Assembly: GCF_014203715.1 (NCBI RefSeq)
Contig: NZ_JACHJP010000002.1
Coordinates: 868,001 to 932,000, forward strand
From: Streptosporangium saharense
GTDB lineage: Bacteria > Actinomycetota > Actinomycetes > Streptosporangiales > Streptosporangiaceae
Reading direction: 5' to 3'
DNA: 64,000 nt
Positions 33,846 through 43,089 of this stretch are shown here, piece by piece. Under the pieces are notes generated by a model. The model was not told where the DNA came from, did not search any database, and was given only the letters and a program-made list of their open reading frames with translations. The position numbers and the translations under genes are program-made. Each line of letters opens with the position of its first letter. Position 1 is the stretch's first letter.

Positions 33846-35288
33846 ATGGGGAGTATGGACAACGGCCATATCCGGTTCAGCTCGGCCAAGGGGCGGTGGA
33901 TTCTGCTCACCACGGTGCTCGGGTCGGGGATGGCCATGCTGGACGGCACTGTCGTCAACGTGGCGCTGCCCACGCTCGGCGCCGCCCTCAAGGCCGACAT
34001 GGCGGGCCTGCAGTGGACGGTCAACGCCTACACGCTGACCCTGGCGGGGCTGATCCTGCTGGGCGGCTCGCTCGGCGACCGGTACGGCAGGCGCAGGATC
34101 TTCCTCATCGGCGTCGTCTGGTTCGCCGCGGCCTCCGCCCTGTGCGGCCTCGCGCCGAACATCGGGACGCTGATCTCCGCCCGTGCCCTGCAGGGAGTCG
34201 GCGGCGCGCTGCTCACCCCGGGCTCGCTGGCCATCATCCAGGCGTCCTTCGACCGCGAGGACCGACCACGAGCCATCGGGGCCTGGTCCGGGCTCGGCGG
34301 GGTCGCCGCGGCCGTCGGGCCGCTGCTCGGCGGCTGGCTGGTCGAGACGGCCGGTTGGCGCTGGGTGTTCCTGCTCAACCTGCCGCTGGCCGCGCTGGTG
34401 GTCGCGGTCGCCGTACGGCACGTGCCGGAGAGCAGGGACGTCGAGGCGACCGGTCACTTCGACGTGGCGGGCGCGGCGCTGGCCGCGCTCTCCCTGGCCG
34501 GGATCACCTACGGGCTGATCGGCCTGCAGGCCGTTCCGCTGGTCGTTGGCGTGGTGCTCGGCGCGGCGTTCGTCTGGCTGGAGATCAGGCGCTCGCCCGC
34601 CGCGCTCGTCCCGGTCGGGCTCTTCTCCTCGAAGGTGTTCACCGCGGTGAACGTGGTCACGCTGATCATGTACGCCGCGATGGGCGTGGTGTTCTTCCTG
34701 CTGGTCGTCCAGTTGCAGGTCTCCGCGGGCTTCTCCCCGGTGGTCGCCGGGTCGGCGATGATCCCGGTCACGCTGCTGATGCTGCTGCTCTCGGCCAGGG
34801 CGGGGGAGCTGGCCAAACGGATCGGCCCCAGGATCCCGATGACGGCGGGCATCCTGGTCTGCGCCGTCGCCCTGGTGCTGATGTCCCGGATCGGCGCGGG
34901 CACGCCGTACGCGACGGGGGTGCTTCTGCCTGTCTCCCTGTTCGGTCTGGGCCTGTCGGCGGCGGTCGCGCCGCTGACCGCGACGGTGCTGGCCACCGCG
35001 GACGAGCGCTACGCGGGCGTGGCCAGCGGCGTCAACAACGCCGTCGCCAGGACGGGCGGCCTGCTGGCGGTCGCCGCGATCCCGCCGCTCGCCGGTCTGA
35101 CCGGCGAGGCCTTCCACTCCCCCACGATCTTCACCGCGGGCTTCCACACCACGATGCTCGTCGCCGCCGCGATGATGACGGCCGCCGCCGCGACCACCTT
35201 CCTCACCATCAGACAGAACGTCCTGACCACCTCCCCGGCCCCCCACACGAGCTGCCCCGTGGAGGCCCCCCAGCTCGGCGAGAGGTGA
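33846..35288 (+). CDS. MFS drug exporter, DHA2 (EmrB/QacA) type
   Basis: 480 residues with about 14 membrane helices. Motif D1 (SGMAMLDGTVVNVALPTLG), the A-motif GGSLGDRYGRRRIFLIGV and motif C (GLGGVAAAVGPLLGGWLVETAGWRW VF, split here) identify the DHA2 family of proton-driven multidrug exporters. The start at 33846 lacks a strong ribosome-binding site; an ATG nine bases later is possible. A palindrome upstream suggests ligand-dependent control, but no repressor gene lies nearby. Confidence 0.9.
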   Translation: MGSMDNGHIRFSSAKGRWILLTTVLGSGMAMLDGTVVNVALPTLGAALKADMAGLQWTVNAYTLTLAGLILLGGSLGDRYGRRRIFLIGVVWFAAASALCGLAPNIGTLISARALQGVGGALLTPGSLAIIQASFDREDRPRAIGAWSGLGGVAAAVGPLLGGWLVETAGWRWVFLLNLPLAALVVAVAVRHVPESRDVEATGHFDVAGAALAALSLAGITYGLIGLQAVPLVVGVVLGAAFVWLEIRRSPAALVPVGLFSSKVFTAVNVVTLIMYAAMGVVFFLLVVQLQVSAGFSPVVAGSAMIPVTLLMLLLSARAGELAKRIGPRIPMTAGILVCAVALVLMSRIGAGTPYATGVLLPVSLFGLGLSAAVAPLTATVLATADERYAGVASGVNNAVARTGGLLAVAAIPPLAGLTGEAFHSPTIFTAGFHTTMLVAAAMMTAAAATTFLTIRQNVLTTSPAPHTSCPVEAPQLGER

Positions 35289-35422
35289 CCGGCCGTTCGT
35301 CCTCCGTGAGCATCGGACGCGGAAAAGAAATGGCGGACCCAGGAAAGGTGTGAAAAGAGAGAAGCATTCTCGGACGTTTCGTTTCCGGGTTCCACGGCGG
35401 ACTTTCCTGGGAAGATCGGGAA

Positions 35423-36271
35423 ATGAGATGGAGAAGAACATCCGTTGCCGTTGTCGTCGTGTTACTGGGCGTGGTGTCCGCCCTGGCGGTGACGGGGATG
35501 CGAAACGCGACGGCCCCCGAGGACAAGGCGTTCCTCACCCATCTGGAGTTCGTGGCGGGAAACGCGTTCGTGGTGGCCAATCCGGCCCATGACATCGTGC
35601 TGAGCGCGATGACGAGGGTCACCGACGACCCCGAGTATCTCTCCCTCCCGCTGAGGATATGGCCTCGGGGTACGGACATCACGGTCACCGACTGGGCCAA
35701 CGGAATTCCGGAGATCCGTTATTTTCCCTCGACCGGGCATCTGGAACTACCCCACCTGAGCGAGTCACGGCTGAGCCGTGTCCTCGCGGAGTTCGGTGAG
35801 AGGAGAACGGAGAAGAAGGCCACCGCGGCACTTCTCAGAGGTCTGGGGACGAGGGTCGAGGTAACCGCGGTGGTCGAGTTCGCGCGGCCGATGACGTCCG
35901 TGGCTGACGGCGGAGGGCGGGTTCTCCTCTCGCCGGCACGTGTGGGGAAGTTTCCCCTGTACTGGGACGGTGAGCCGTGCGCGGACAGTGAGGGCTGTGG
36001 GGATCTCTCCCCGGTCGAGCGGTTCAGGCGGTGGGTGGACGGCCTGCGGGAGGAGGACAGGGGAACGCTCGACGCGTTCGGCCTCGACCTCGCCGAGCTG
36101 CGGAAGGCGGCCGGGGAGGGCAAGGTCTACGGGGAGATCGTGGAAGGCGTCACCCCCGCAGAGCTGGAGAAACTCCTGAAGGACCCAGGAGTCAGATCGG
36201 TCAGTGTCGCGGAGGTGGGTCTGCGGTGCGCCTCCAGTCTCAGCACCGAGTGCCTCCCGGTCCCGGCCTGA
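35423..36271 (+). CDS. Secreted or membrane-anchored hypothetical protein
   Basis: 282 residues with an N-terminal hydrophobic segment (TSVAVVVVLLGVVSALAVTGM) serving as signal anchor or signal peptide. The rest contains VVANPAHDIVLSAMTRVTDDPEYLSLPLRIWPRG, VEFARPM, a DGEPCADSEGCGDLSPVERFRRWV segment and a C-terminal pair of Cys (GLRCASSLSTECLP), possibly disulphide bonded. The family was not recognised. It follows the MFS gene after 134 bp and has a weak ribosome-binding site (GGGAA). Confidence 0.65.
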   Translation: MRWRRTSVAVVVVLLGVVSALAVTGMRNATAPEDKAFLTHLEFVAGNAFVVANPAHDIVLSAMTRVTDDPEYLSLPLRIWPRGTDITVTDWANGIPEIRYFPSTGHLELPHLSESRLSRVLAEFGERRTEKKATAALLRGLGTRVEVTAVVEFARPMTSVADGGGRVLLSPARVGKFPLYWDGEPCADSEGCGDLSPVERFRRWVDGLREEDRGTLDAFGLDLAELRKAAGEGKVYGEIVEGVTPAELEKLLKDPGVRSVSVAEVGLRCASSLSTECLPVPA

Positions 36272-36313
36272 CCACCGTTGACCCGCCGTGCGGGACCCGC
36301 CCCAAAAGCGATG

Positions 36314-37543
36314 TCAGAACGTGAAGGGCTGGGTTCTGATGCTGTTGTCGAAGTTGGAGGGGAGGAGTTCGGGTTCGCCCACGGAGCGGATGTCCGGGAG
36401 GCGGGTGAGAAGTTCGCGGAACATGGTTCTGATCTCCTGGCGGGCCAGGTTGGCGCCCAGGCAGAAGTGGGGGCCGGGGCCGCCGAAGCCGACGTGGCCC
36501 TTGGTCTCGCGGGTGATGTCGAAGCGGTCGGGGTCGGGGAAGACGTCCTCGTCGCGGTTGGCCGAGCCGTAGAACAGCACGACCTTGTCCCCGGCCTTCA
36601 GGTGCAGGCCACGCAGGTCGTAGTCCTGGGTGACCGTGCGGCGGAACTGCATGATGGGCGAGACGTAGCGGACCATCTCCTCGATCGCCCCGCCGATGCG
36701 GGCGTCGAAGTCCTCGGCCAGCAGGCGGCGCTGCTCGGGATTGTCGGTGAGCAGCTTGATGCCGTGCGCCATGGTGTTGCGGGCCGTCTCGTTGCCCGCG
36801 ACCAGCAGCAGCGCGAAGAACGAGCCGAGCTCGCGGTCGGTGAGCCGTTCCCCGTCCACGTTGGCGGTGACCAGGGCGGAGACCAGGTCGCCCTCCGGCG
36901 CCGTCGCGCGCTGCTTGCCGAGCTGGATCACCATGCGCTGCAGGGCGAGCAGCGCCAGCATGTTCTGCCCGGCCATCCTGAGCGTCTGGGGCAGGCTCGG
37001 CCGTACGCCGGTGTAGGCCGTGGAGACGTCGACGTGCCGGTGGACCTGCTCCCGCATCCCGTCGGGGATGCCCATCATGTCGCAGATGACGTGGATGGGA
37101 AGGCGGGCGGCGACCTGGTGGACGAAGTCGCCGGGGCCCTCGGCGACCACGTCGTCGACGATCCCGGCGCAGGCCCTGTCGATGCCGTCCTGCAGCCCGG
37201 CGAGCATCCTGGGGCTGAAGGCGCGGGAGACGATGCGGCGCAGGCGGGCGTGGCGGGGGTCGTCCATGTTCACCATGGACTCGCCGAACACGTGCTTGAC
37301 CCAGCCGGGCGGCTCGGGGTTGGTCACCGCGGGCTCGCTGGAGAAGACCTTGGCGTTGCGGCTGGCCTCGACCACGTCGGCGTGCCGTACCAGGGCGTAG
37401 AAGCCCTTGCCCGAGCGCAGCAGCGGCACCCGCCGTTCCGGGAAGAAGACCGGCCGGTCCAGCTCCCTCAGCCGGGCGAACGCCTCGTTGCGCTCCTTGA
37501 GGGGGCGGCGCCAGAACCCCAGATCGGCCAGGTCGATGTCCAT
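36314..37543 (-). CDS. Cytochrome P450
   Basis: 409 residues, the standard size of a soluble bacterial class I P450. The I-helix oxygen-activation motif is AGNETARNTMAHG, the haem-binding loop is FGGPGPHFCLGANLARQEI with the Cys thiolate ligand near 357, and RRTVTQDYDLRG is the usual region after the ExxR helix. DPRHARLRRIVSRAFSPR is also typical. It hydroxylates an unknown substrate and needs ferredoxin and reductase supplied from elsewhere; none is adjacent. The similarity to sterol/fatty-acid-type CYPs (LRTRLPDIRSVGEPELLPSNF ending) is only suggestive. Confidence 0.93.
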   Translation of the reverse strand: MDIDLADLGFWRRPLKERNEAFARLRELDRPVFFPERRVPLLRSGKGFYALVRHADVVEASRNAKVFSSEPAVTNPEPPGWVKHVFGESMVNMDDPRHARLRRIVSRAFSPRMLAGLQDGIDRACAGIVDDVVAEGPGDFVHQVAARLPIHVICDMMGIPDGMREQVHRHVDVSTAYTGVRPSLPQTLRMAGQNMLALLALQRMVIQLGKQRATAPEGDLVSALVTANVDGERLTDRELGSFFALLLVAGNETARNTMAHGIKLLTDNPEQRRLLAEDFDARIGGAIEEMVRYVSPIMQFRRTVTQDYDLRGLHLKAGDKVVLFYGSANRDEDVFPDPDRFDITRETKGHVGFGGPGPHFCLGANLARQEIRTMFRELLTRLPDIRSVGEPELLPSNFDNSIRTQPFTF

Positions 37544-37603
37544 GGTCCAATCCTGGCACGCCCTTGACCCGCCCCGCCCGGTGCCGGGGATCCGCCGGTG
37601 ACG

Positions 37604-37632
37604 GACCCCCGGACAGGGACCCTCAGGGGGTC
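37604..37632 (-). terminator. Hairpin at end of secreted-protein gene
   Basis: GACCCCC (37604-37610) pairs with GGGGGTC (37626-37632) around a 15-nt loop that contains a further small stem. The stem touches the stop codon of the leftward gene at 37631. Confidence 0.4.
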
Positions 37633-38149
37633 ACAGAATCCTCGACCGCGCGCTGAGACGGCTGCGGATCTCCTTGGCGAGCCTCTTGGCGGAGACGTGC
37701 GGGTTGCTGGTCACGGCCGCGCCGAAGCGCACGGTCGCGGTGCCCCTGCGCGGGCCGACCCATCCCCTGAGCTTGAAGGACGTCACGTCCCCCTTGTCGA
37801 GGGAGGAGATCAGGCACAGTACGGTCCGCCCCTTGACGGAGCACCTCACGCTGCGCGGCTTCGAGACCACCCTGACCGCGCGGAAGTTCGAGGAGAACTC
37901 ACCGACGAGCGCCACGTAGTGCTGGCCTCTGACCTTGTTGTTGCGCACCTTGACGGTGTAGGTGAGGTTTCCCCCTCGGTAGGTGTACTTGGGGAAGTAG
38001 ACCTCGTATCGGAAGGGGGCAACCGTGGTCGCCGTGGAGGCCGCGGCCGCGGGGGCCGCGACCGCCGTGGCGGGCTGGACGAGAAGGGTACCGCCGAGCG
38101 CGGCGGCGAGGGCCACGGCGGCGAACCTCCGGGGGAAAAGATCACTCAT
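37631..38149 (-). CDS. Secreted hypothetical protein
   Basis: 172 residues from the ATG at 38149; a start at 38233 would add a non-coding-like stretch. A signal peptide (RRFAAVALAAALGGTLLVQPATAVAA) precedes a beta-rich domain: YEVYFPKYTYRGGNLTYTVKVRNNKVRGQHYVALVGEF, RVVSKPRSVRCSV and VLCLISSLDKGDVTSFKLRGWVGPRRGTATVRFGAAVTSNPHVS. This resembles immunoglobulin-like DUF11-type repeats of surface proteins, with two Cys that could bond. Function unknown. Confidence 0.6.
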   Translation of the reverse strand: MSDLFPRRFAAVALAAALGGTLLVQPATAVAAPAAAASTATTVAPFRYEVYFPKYTYRGGNLTYTVKVRNNKVRGQHYVALVGEFSSNFRAVRVVSKPRSVRCSVKGRTVLCLISSLDKGDVTSFKLRGWVGPRRGTATVRFGAAVTSNPHVSAKRLAKEIRSRLSARSRIL

Positions 38150-38189
38150 ATGCCGATCATCTAACAAATTTCGGTAATTCCTCACGTTT

Positions 38190-39743
38190 TTAGACCAAGG
38201 CGGAGTGTCCGGCGGGGACGGTGAACCGGGCACCGGTCCTCGCCGGGGCGCCCCGGCGGCTGATGTAGTCCAGGGTCCGGAAGTCTGCGCGCAGTTCCTC
38301 CGGAGTGATCCGGCAGACGATGTAACCGCGCCGTTGGTCCAGGTAGGAGATGTGCGGGTTCTCCGCGATCGTCTCGGCGACCCTGGCCTCGTCCCGGTAG
38401 CCGTCGCCGTCGCTGGCGATGGAGGAGGTCACCAGTTCGACCCCCACCTTGGGCGAGTCGGGGTCGTCGAAGTCGAGCATGAGATCGGCCGCGTGGTGCA
38501 TGTGCATGTCACCGGTCAGCACGACGGGGTTGGCCGCGCCCGAGTCGCGGAAGCCGGTCAGCAGCCGGGTGCGCTCGGCGGCGTAGCCGTCCCAGGAGTC
38601 CATGTTGACCTCGGTGCCCGGCCCGGCCCGGTAGTCGCGCTGGGCCATCAGGATCTGCTGGGCGACCAGGTTCCAGCGCGCCCGCGAGGAGGAGAGCCCG
38701 TCGAGCAGCCAGCGCCGCTGGTCCTCCCCCAGCAGGGTGCGCCGGGTGGAGAGCCGGTCACCGCACCCGGCCCTGAGCCCGTCCTCGCAGGCCTGGTCGT
38801 CGCGGAACTGCCGGGTGTCGAGCAGGTGGAAACGGGCCAGCGGCCCCCAGTCGACCCTGCGGTGGATCCGGATCGAACCCCCGTTGGGCACGCTCGTCCC
38901 GCGCAGCGGCATGTTCTCGTAGTAGGCCTGGAACGCGTTGGCCCTGCGGCGGGCGAAGTCCGGGTCCCCGGTGCTGGAGACGTTCCCCGCCCAGTTGTTC
39001 TCGATCTCGTGGTCGTCGAAGGCGACCAGCCACGGCGCGACCGCGTGCGCGGCCCGCAGGTCGGCGTCGCTCTTGTACTGCGCGTGCCGCGTCCGGTAGT
39101 CGGCCAGCGTGGCGCACCTGCCCTCGGTGTGCTTGCGTACGGCCCCGCCCATCGCGGTGTAGCCCTTCGGGGCGTACTCGTACATGTAGTCGCCCAGGTG
39201 GACGACCAGGTCGGGATCCTGCTCCGCGAGCCTGCGGTAGGCCGTGTAGTAGCCGTGCTCGTAGTGGGCGCAGGCGGCCACGGCCAGCGTCAGCGGGGAG
39301 GGCGCCGCGTCGGCGGCGGGGGCGGTGCGGGTACGGCCCGCGGGCGAGAGGTGTCCCTCGGCGCGGAAGCGGTAGAAGTACTCCCGCCCCGGTTCGAGCC
39401 CGTCCAGCTCGACGTGGACGCTGTGCGCCCGTTCCCGCCGCGCGGTCTCCACGCCGGTCCGCACCACCCTGGTGAAGCCCTCGTCGTCGGCGAGCTGCCA
39501 TTCGACCTCGACGTCTCGGGCGGGCATCCCGCCCAGCCCCTGAAGGCCGAGCGGCTCGGGGGCGAGCCTGGTCCACAGCACGACCCCGTCCGGCGACGGG
39601 TCCCCCGAGGCGATCCCCAGGGTGAACGGATCACGGCGAAGAGTCCTGGGGGCCGTGGGAATCCCGGCCCCGGTGAGCAACAGGCCGCCCACACCGGCGG
39701 CGGCGACGGAAAGAAACACCCTGCGTGACGGCGTCTGCTCCAC
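38190..39743 (-). CDS. Tat-exported alkaline phosphatase D (PhoD-like)
   Basis: 517 residues from a GTG at 39743; a GTG at 39803 would add 20 residues before the Tat motif and has no ribosome-binding site. The twin-arginine signal SRRVFLSVAAAGVGGLLLTGAG directs folded export. PhoD hallmarks are FTLGIASGDPSPDGVVLWTRLAPEPL, the N-terminal fibronectin-like strand region, and metal-site motifs HLGDYMYEY, LVAFDDHEIENNW and VLTGDMHMHH. It is a secreted phosphomonoesterase/phosphodiesterase using Ca/Fe in the B. subtilis enzyme. Often induced by phosphate starvation, but no Pho box was identified. Confidence 0.9.
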   Translation of the reverse strand: MEQTPSRRVFLSVAAAGVGGLLLTGAGIPTAPRTLRRDPFTLGIASGDPSPDGVVLWTRLAPEPLGLQGLGGMPARDVEVEWQLADDEGFTRVVRTGVETARRERAHSVHVELDGLEPGREYFYRFRAEGHLSPAGRTRTAPAADAAPSPLTLAVAACAHYEHGYYTAYRRLAEQDPDLVVHLGDYMYEYAPKGYTAMGGAVRKHTEGRCATLADYRTRHAQYKSDADLRAAHAVAPWLVAFDDHEIENNWAGNVSSTGDPDFARRRANAFQAYYENMPLRGTSVPNGGSIRIHRRVDWGPLARFHLLDTRQFRDDQACEDGLRAGCGDRLSTRRTLLGEDQRRWLLDGLSSSRARWNLVAQQILMAQRDYRAGPGTEVNMDSWDGYAAERTRLLTGFRDSGAANPVVLTGDMHMHHAADLMLDFDDPDSPKVGVELVTSSIASDGDGYRDEARVAETIAENPHISYLDQRRGYIVCRITPEELRADFRTLDYISRRGAPARTGARFTVPAGHSALV

Positions 39744-39830
39744 GCCACCAGTGCAACCCGCGCATCTTGCCCCGTCCTTGCCCCGTCGTGACCTGCGGCG
39801 CACGGCGGGGTGAACAACCGTTCGGCCGGG

Positions 39831-40667
39831 TCAGTGGAGGTAGGGCTTGAGGTGTTCGTTGAGCGCGCCGCAGCCCAGGTAGTTGCGCACGCTGTGGAAG
39901 TCGAGCCAGTCGAGGTTCACCAGCGTCTCCTGGTCGATCCCGGTGAAGCTGCGCCGCAGCTCGGCGGGGATCGCCACGATGTCGTCCTTGTCGGCGATGT
40001 TGACCCAGCGCCTGACCGACGGCGGTTTCTTCCCCCTGCCGTTGATCGGGGCGGGCAGCAACCGTTCGAAGATCACGTTCTGCATGCCGAGCGGGCTGCC
40101 GAGGGTGAGCAGCAGGTCGATCCGCAGGTCGGGATTGGACCACAGCGTCTCGTAGGTCACCACGCTGCCGAGCGAGTGGGCGATGACCACCTTCGGCTGG
40201 TTTCGCCTGATCGTCTGCGCCACCGCCGCGCGTGCCTTCTCCCTGGCGCGGCTTCCCGCGGTCATGTAGGCGGCGACCTCCGGGCAGAAGAGTCCCGCGA
40301 GGTCGGCCGCGTTGGCCTGGAGGCGGTTGAGCAGCCAGCCCGTCACGGCGTGCAGCGCGCCGGTCAGCCCCTCCCCCATCCTGGGCAGTTGCTTGGCCCA
40401 GGCGACGAAGATCTCCTGGGAGGGCACGTCCATGGCCCGCACCGCCCGCGCGGACGGCTCCTGGGGGTGCTCGCACAGCAGGTGGGCGTAGTAGGCGATG
40501 TCGGTGACATAGCGCTCCTTGGTGTACGGCACGCCACCGGTCAGCCCCTTGTGCAGGTAGCGGTCCCATTTCTCGCGTACGGCACTGGCCGCGCCCTCGG
40601 CCGAGTTCCCCGCGTCACGGTAGTAGTGGTACTTGCCTATCCCGTGCACGCCGACGATCTTGTCCAC
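39831..40667 (-). CDS. Alpha/beta-hydrolase, lipase-like
   Basis: 278 residues from a GTG at 40667 with AGGGAGG eight bases upstream; a longer frame to 40850 is less likely. VDKIVGVHGIGKYHYYRD forms the oxyanion region (HGIG), and VVIAHSLGSVVTYETLW is the nucleophile elbow. Asp and His candidates are in NIADKDDIVAI and near the C-terminus (DFHSVRNYL). No signal peptide, so cytosolic. Similar proteins occur widely in actinomycetes with unknown substrate. Confidence 0.78.
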   Translation of the reverse strand: MDKIVGVHGIGKYHYYRDAGNSAEGAASAVREKWDRYLHKGLTGGVPYTKERYVTDIAYYAHLLCEHPQEPSARAVRAMDVPSQEIFVAWAKQLPRMGEGLTGALHAVTGWLLNRLQANAADLAGLFCPEVAAYMTAGSRAREKARAAVAQTIRRNQPKVVIAHSLGSVVTYETLWSNPDLRIDLLLTLGSPLGMQNVIFERLLPAPINGRGKKPPSVRRWVNIADKDDIVAIPAELRRSFTGIDQETLVNLDWLDFHSVRNYLGCGALNEHLKPYLH

Positions 40668-40873
40668 GCGCCCGCCTCCCTCGTACGGATCCCCGCGGTG
40701 CGGTCCTCCCGGGGTCACTTCGGGGCCACTGTGGCGGAAGGCGAACCGCCCCACAAGGCCGAATCCCCCACACTCCTCCACCCAAATAAGCGGATAAATC
40801 AGTTGATCAGGGCGTTTGCTCCGTGGATATCCTGGAATCACAGCCCACAAGAACCCGAAGGAGTTGTCGCTCC

Positions 40874-41296
40874 ATGTCCGATCCGCTGGAGATCAGCGGC
40901 TCGCTCTCCATCCCGGAGACCGAGCTTCACTGGCGTTTCTCCCGCTCCTCGGGTCCGGGCGGGCAGGGAGTCAACACCACCGACAGCCGGGTGGAGCTGA
41001 GCTTCGACCTGGCCGCGACCGAGGCGCTCGTGCCGCCGCTCAAGGACCGCGCGCTCGAACGGCTCGCCCCCCGGCTCGTCGACGGCGTCATCACCATCGC
41101 CGCCTCCGAGTTCCGCTCCCAGCTCCGCAACCGCGAGGCCGCGCGGATCCGGCTCGCCCGGCTGCTGCGGGAGGCCGTCGCCCCGCCGCCGAAGCGACGC
41201 CGTCCGACCAAGCCGAGCAGGGGCGCCGTCGAACGGCGGATCACCGCCAAGAAGCACCGCTCCGACCTCAAGCGCCTGCGCAGGGGTGACTTCTGA
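40874..41296 (+). CDS. arfB: Alternative ribosome-rescue factor ArfB (peptidyl-tRNA hydrolase)
   Basis: 140 residues from the ATG at 40874 after AAGGAG. The catalytic GGQ lies in RSSGPGGQGVNTTDSRVEL, and the basic C-terminal tail (PPPKRRRPTKPSRGAVERRITAKKHRSDLKRLRRGDF) inserts into the empty mRNA channel. ArfB/YaeJ frees ribosomes stalled on mRNAs lacking a stop codon by hydrolysing the peptidyl-tRNA. Start chosen over an in-frame ATG at 40823 on ribosome-binding site and family length. A Nudix gene follows after 31 bp. Confidence 0.93.
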   Translation: MSDPLEISGSLSIPETELHWRFSRSSGPGGQGVNTTDSRVELSFDLAATEALVPPLKDRALERLAPRLVDGVITIAASEFRSQLRNREAARIRLARLLREAVAPPPKRRRPTKPSRGAVERRITAKKHRSDLKRLRRGDF

Positions 41297-41327
41297 GGAC
41301 CAGGACACCGGGTGGCAGAATGGGCGA

Positions 41328-41771
41328 ATGCCCCTCGTCCCCAGCGTCCGCGCGGTGCTCCTCGACGACGACCGGCTCGTGCTGTTCCGCCGCACGGTTC
41401 CCGGGCAGGACCTCTACTGGTCGATTCCCGGTGGCCACGTCGAGCCGCAGGACGCCTCCCTTGAGCACACCCTCCACCGCGAGGTGCTTGAGGAGCTTGG
41501 CGCGGTCGTCTCCGACGTCACCCCGCTGACCACCCTTGAGTGCGTGCGCGACGACGGCGTCAAGACCCAGCACGTGTACGGCTGCCGCCTGGTCTCGATG
41601 GACCCCGCCCTGCGCTGCGGTCCCGAGTTCTCCGACCCCGCCAGGGGCGTCTACGAGGTCGTACGGCTGCCGCTCGACCCCGGGGAGATCACGGCCATCA
41701 ACATCATCCCGCCGGAGCTCGGCAGCTATCTCGCCGACAACATCACCCGGCTGCCCGAACTGATCGCCTGA
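41328..41771 (+). CDS. Nudix hydrolase
   Basis: 147 residues. The Nudix box reads GGHVEPQDASLEHTLHREVLEELG, with one residue more than the consensus spacing before REVLEELG, so the metal-binding EE is intact. It hydrolyses a nucleoside diphosphate linked to another moiety; the substrate cannot be deduced. Start at 41328 is supported by GGGCGA only. It follows arfB closely and converges on tsaD with 2 bp between the stop codons. Confidence 0.85.
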   Translation: MPLVPSVRAVLLDDDRLVLFRRTVPGQDLYWSIPGGHVEPQDASLEHTLHREVLEELGAVVSDVTPLTTLECVRDDGVKTQHVYGCRLVSMDPALRCGPEFSDPARGVYEVVRLPLDPGEITAINIIPPELGSYLADNITRLPELIA

Positions 41772-41773
41772 CC

Positions 41774-42787
41774 TCAGAGGTGGGCGCGGTTCAGCGGGGC
41801 CGAGGGGTCGGCCGCCAGGTGGCGTGAGGAGGGCGGGGCGCCCGAGGCGACCAGGAGGTCCCCGACCGCGGCGATCATCGCGCCGTTGTCGGTGCACAGG
41901 CTCGGGGGCGGGATCCGCAGCGTGAGGCCCGCCGTACGGCATCGCTCGGCGGCGAGGTCGCGCAGTCTGCGGTTGGCGGCGACGCCACCGACGATCACGA
42001 GGGTGTCCACGCCGTGGGCAAGGCAGGCCTCGACGGCCTTGCGGGTCAGCACGTCGGCGACCGCCTCCTGGAAGGAGGCCGCGACGTCCGGCACGGCGAG
42101 GGTGCTTCCGGCCCGTTCCACGTGCCTGGCGACGGCGCTCTTGAGGCCGGAGAAGGAGAAGTCGTAGCCCGCGCCGAGCATCGCGCGGGGGAAGACGACA
42201 GCCCCGGGGTCGCCGTCGCGGGCGGCCTCGGCGACGGCGGGGCCGCCGGGGTAGGCGAGGCCGAGGAGCCTGGCGACCTTGTCGAAGGCCTCCCCCGCGG
42301 CGTCGTCGCGGGTGTCGCCGAGGTGGACGACCGGGTCGCGGGCCAGGTCGCCGAGCAGCAGCAGCGAGGTGTGCCCACCGGAGACGATCAGCGCGACCGA
42401 GCGGGACGGCAGCGGGCCGTTCTCCAGGGTGTCGGCGGCCACGTGCCCGGCCAGGTGGTGCACGCCGTACAGGGGGCGGTCCCAGGCCAGGGCGTAGGCC
42501 TTGGCGGCGGCGAGGCCGGTCTGCAGCGCGGTGGCCAGGCCGGGGCCGGAGGTGACCGCGACCGCGTCGATCTCCGAGGGGCCGATCCCTGCCTGCTGGA
42601 AGGCGGCCCGCACGCAGGGGACGAGCGACTCCAGGTGGGCGCGGGCGGCGATCTCCGGCACCACCCCGCCGAAGCGCGCGTGCTCCTCCATCGAGGAGGC
42701 CAGCGCGGCGCCGAGGAGGCGCCCGTCGGAGACGATGCCGACGCCGGTCTCGTCGCACGAGGTCTCGATCCCCAGGACGACCGCCAT
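41774..42787 (-). CDS. tsaD: tRNA threonylcarbamoyladenosine synthase component TsaD
   Basis: 337 residues from the ATG at 42787 behind AAGGGGGTGG. Diagnostic motifs are [29 protein letters not shown] (the metal-binding HxxxH region is AARAHL plus the later HHLAGHV), [12 protein letters not shown] and the C-terminal [13 protein letters not shown] and [13 protein letters not shown]. With TsaB/C/E it transfers threonylcarbamoyl to A37 of tRNAs reading ANN codons. It ends 3 bp from the Nudix gene. A palindrome lies just upstream. Confidence 0.95.
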   Translation of the reverse strand: MAVVLGIETSCDETGVGIVSDGRLLGAALASSMEEHARFGGVVPEIAARAHLESLVPCVRAAFQQAGIGPSEIDAVAVTSGPGLATALQTGLAAAKAYALAWDRPLYGVHHLAGHVAADTLENGPLPSRSVALIVSGGHTSLLLLGDLARDPVVHLGDTRDDAAGEAFDKVARLLGLAYPGGPAVAEAARDGDPGAVVFPRAMLGAGYDFSFSGLKSAVARHVERAGSTLAVPDVAASFQEAVADVLTRKAVEACLAHGVDTLVIVGGVAANRRLRDLAAERCRTAGLTLRIPPPSLCTDNGAMIAAVGDLLVASGAPPSSRHLAADPSAPLNRAHL

Positions 42788-42805
42788 GCCACCCCCTTGT
42801 TGCAA

Positions 42806-42820
42806 GTAGTTCGCAACTAC
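42806..42820. promoter_or_regulatory. Palindrome upstream of tsaD
   Basis: GTAGTT-CGC-AACTAC is a perfect 6+3+6 inverted repeat 18 bp before the tsaD start. It overlaps the expected leader or promoter. No known operator consensus was recognised. Confidence 0.35.
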
Positions 42821-42886
42821 GAATGATAGGCAGCAACTCTTCCGAGGGCGAACGCCGTACGCTCTGGACTTAGTAGGACGTCCAAC

Positions 42887-42892
42887 TATATT
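42887..42892 (+). promoter_or_regulatory. -10 element of riboswitch-controlled promoter
   Basis: TATATT is an unusually good -10 hexamer in a GC-rich context. It is 12 bp before the first conserved riboswitch bases; a partial -35 (TGGACT, 42865-42870) lies 16 bp upstream. Confidence 0.5.
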
Positions 42893-42904
42893 TTCGAGAC
42901 GAAG

Positions 42905-43050
42905 GTCCGCGGTGCAGGGAAGCCGGTGTGAGTCCGGCACGGTCCCGCCACTGTGACCGGGGAGTGCGTCATCGCGTGGAAAAGGCCACTGGCGAGAGCT
43001 GGGAAGGCCGGGTGACGTGCGCTGATCCGGGAGTCAGGATACCGGCCGTG
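42905..43050 (+). promoter_or_regulatory. Cobalamin riboswitch before the valine-degradation operon
   Basis: The aptamer is recognised from GGAAGCCGGTGTGAGTCCGG, the core CCCGCCACTGTGACCGGGGA, the later CCACTGG...CTGGGAAGG and the B12 box GTCAGGATACCGGCC at its 3' end. These are the conserved blocks of the Cobalamin riboswitch. It is followed, after about 80 nt, by a perfect hairpin CGTGGG-ATGT-CCCACG (43131-43146) that could form the expression platform, and by mmsA at 43194. Cobalamin binding normally shuts off expression. Confidence 0.9.
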
Positions 43051-43089
43051 GGTTTGTCCGTGTTGTCCACGAGGATGGAGCGAACACGC

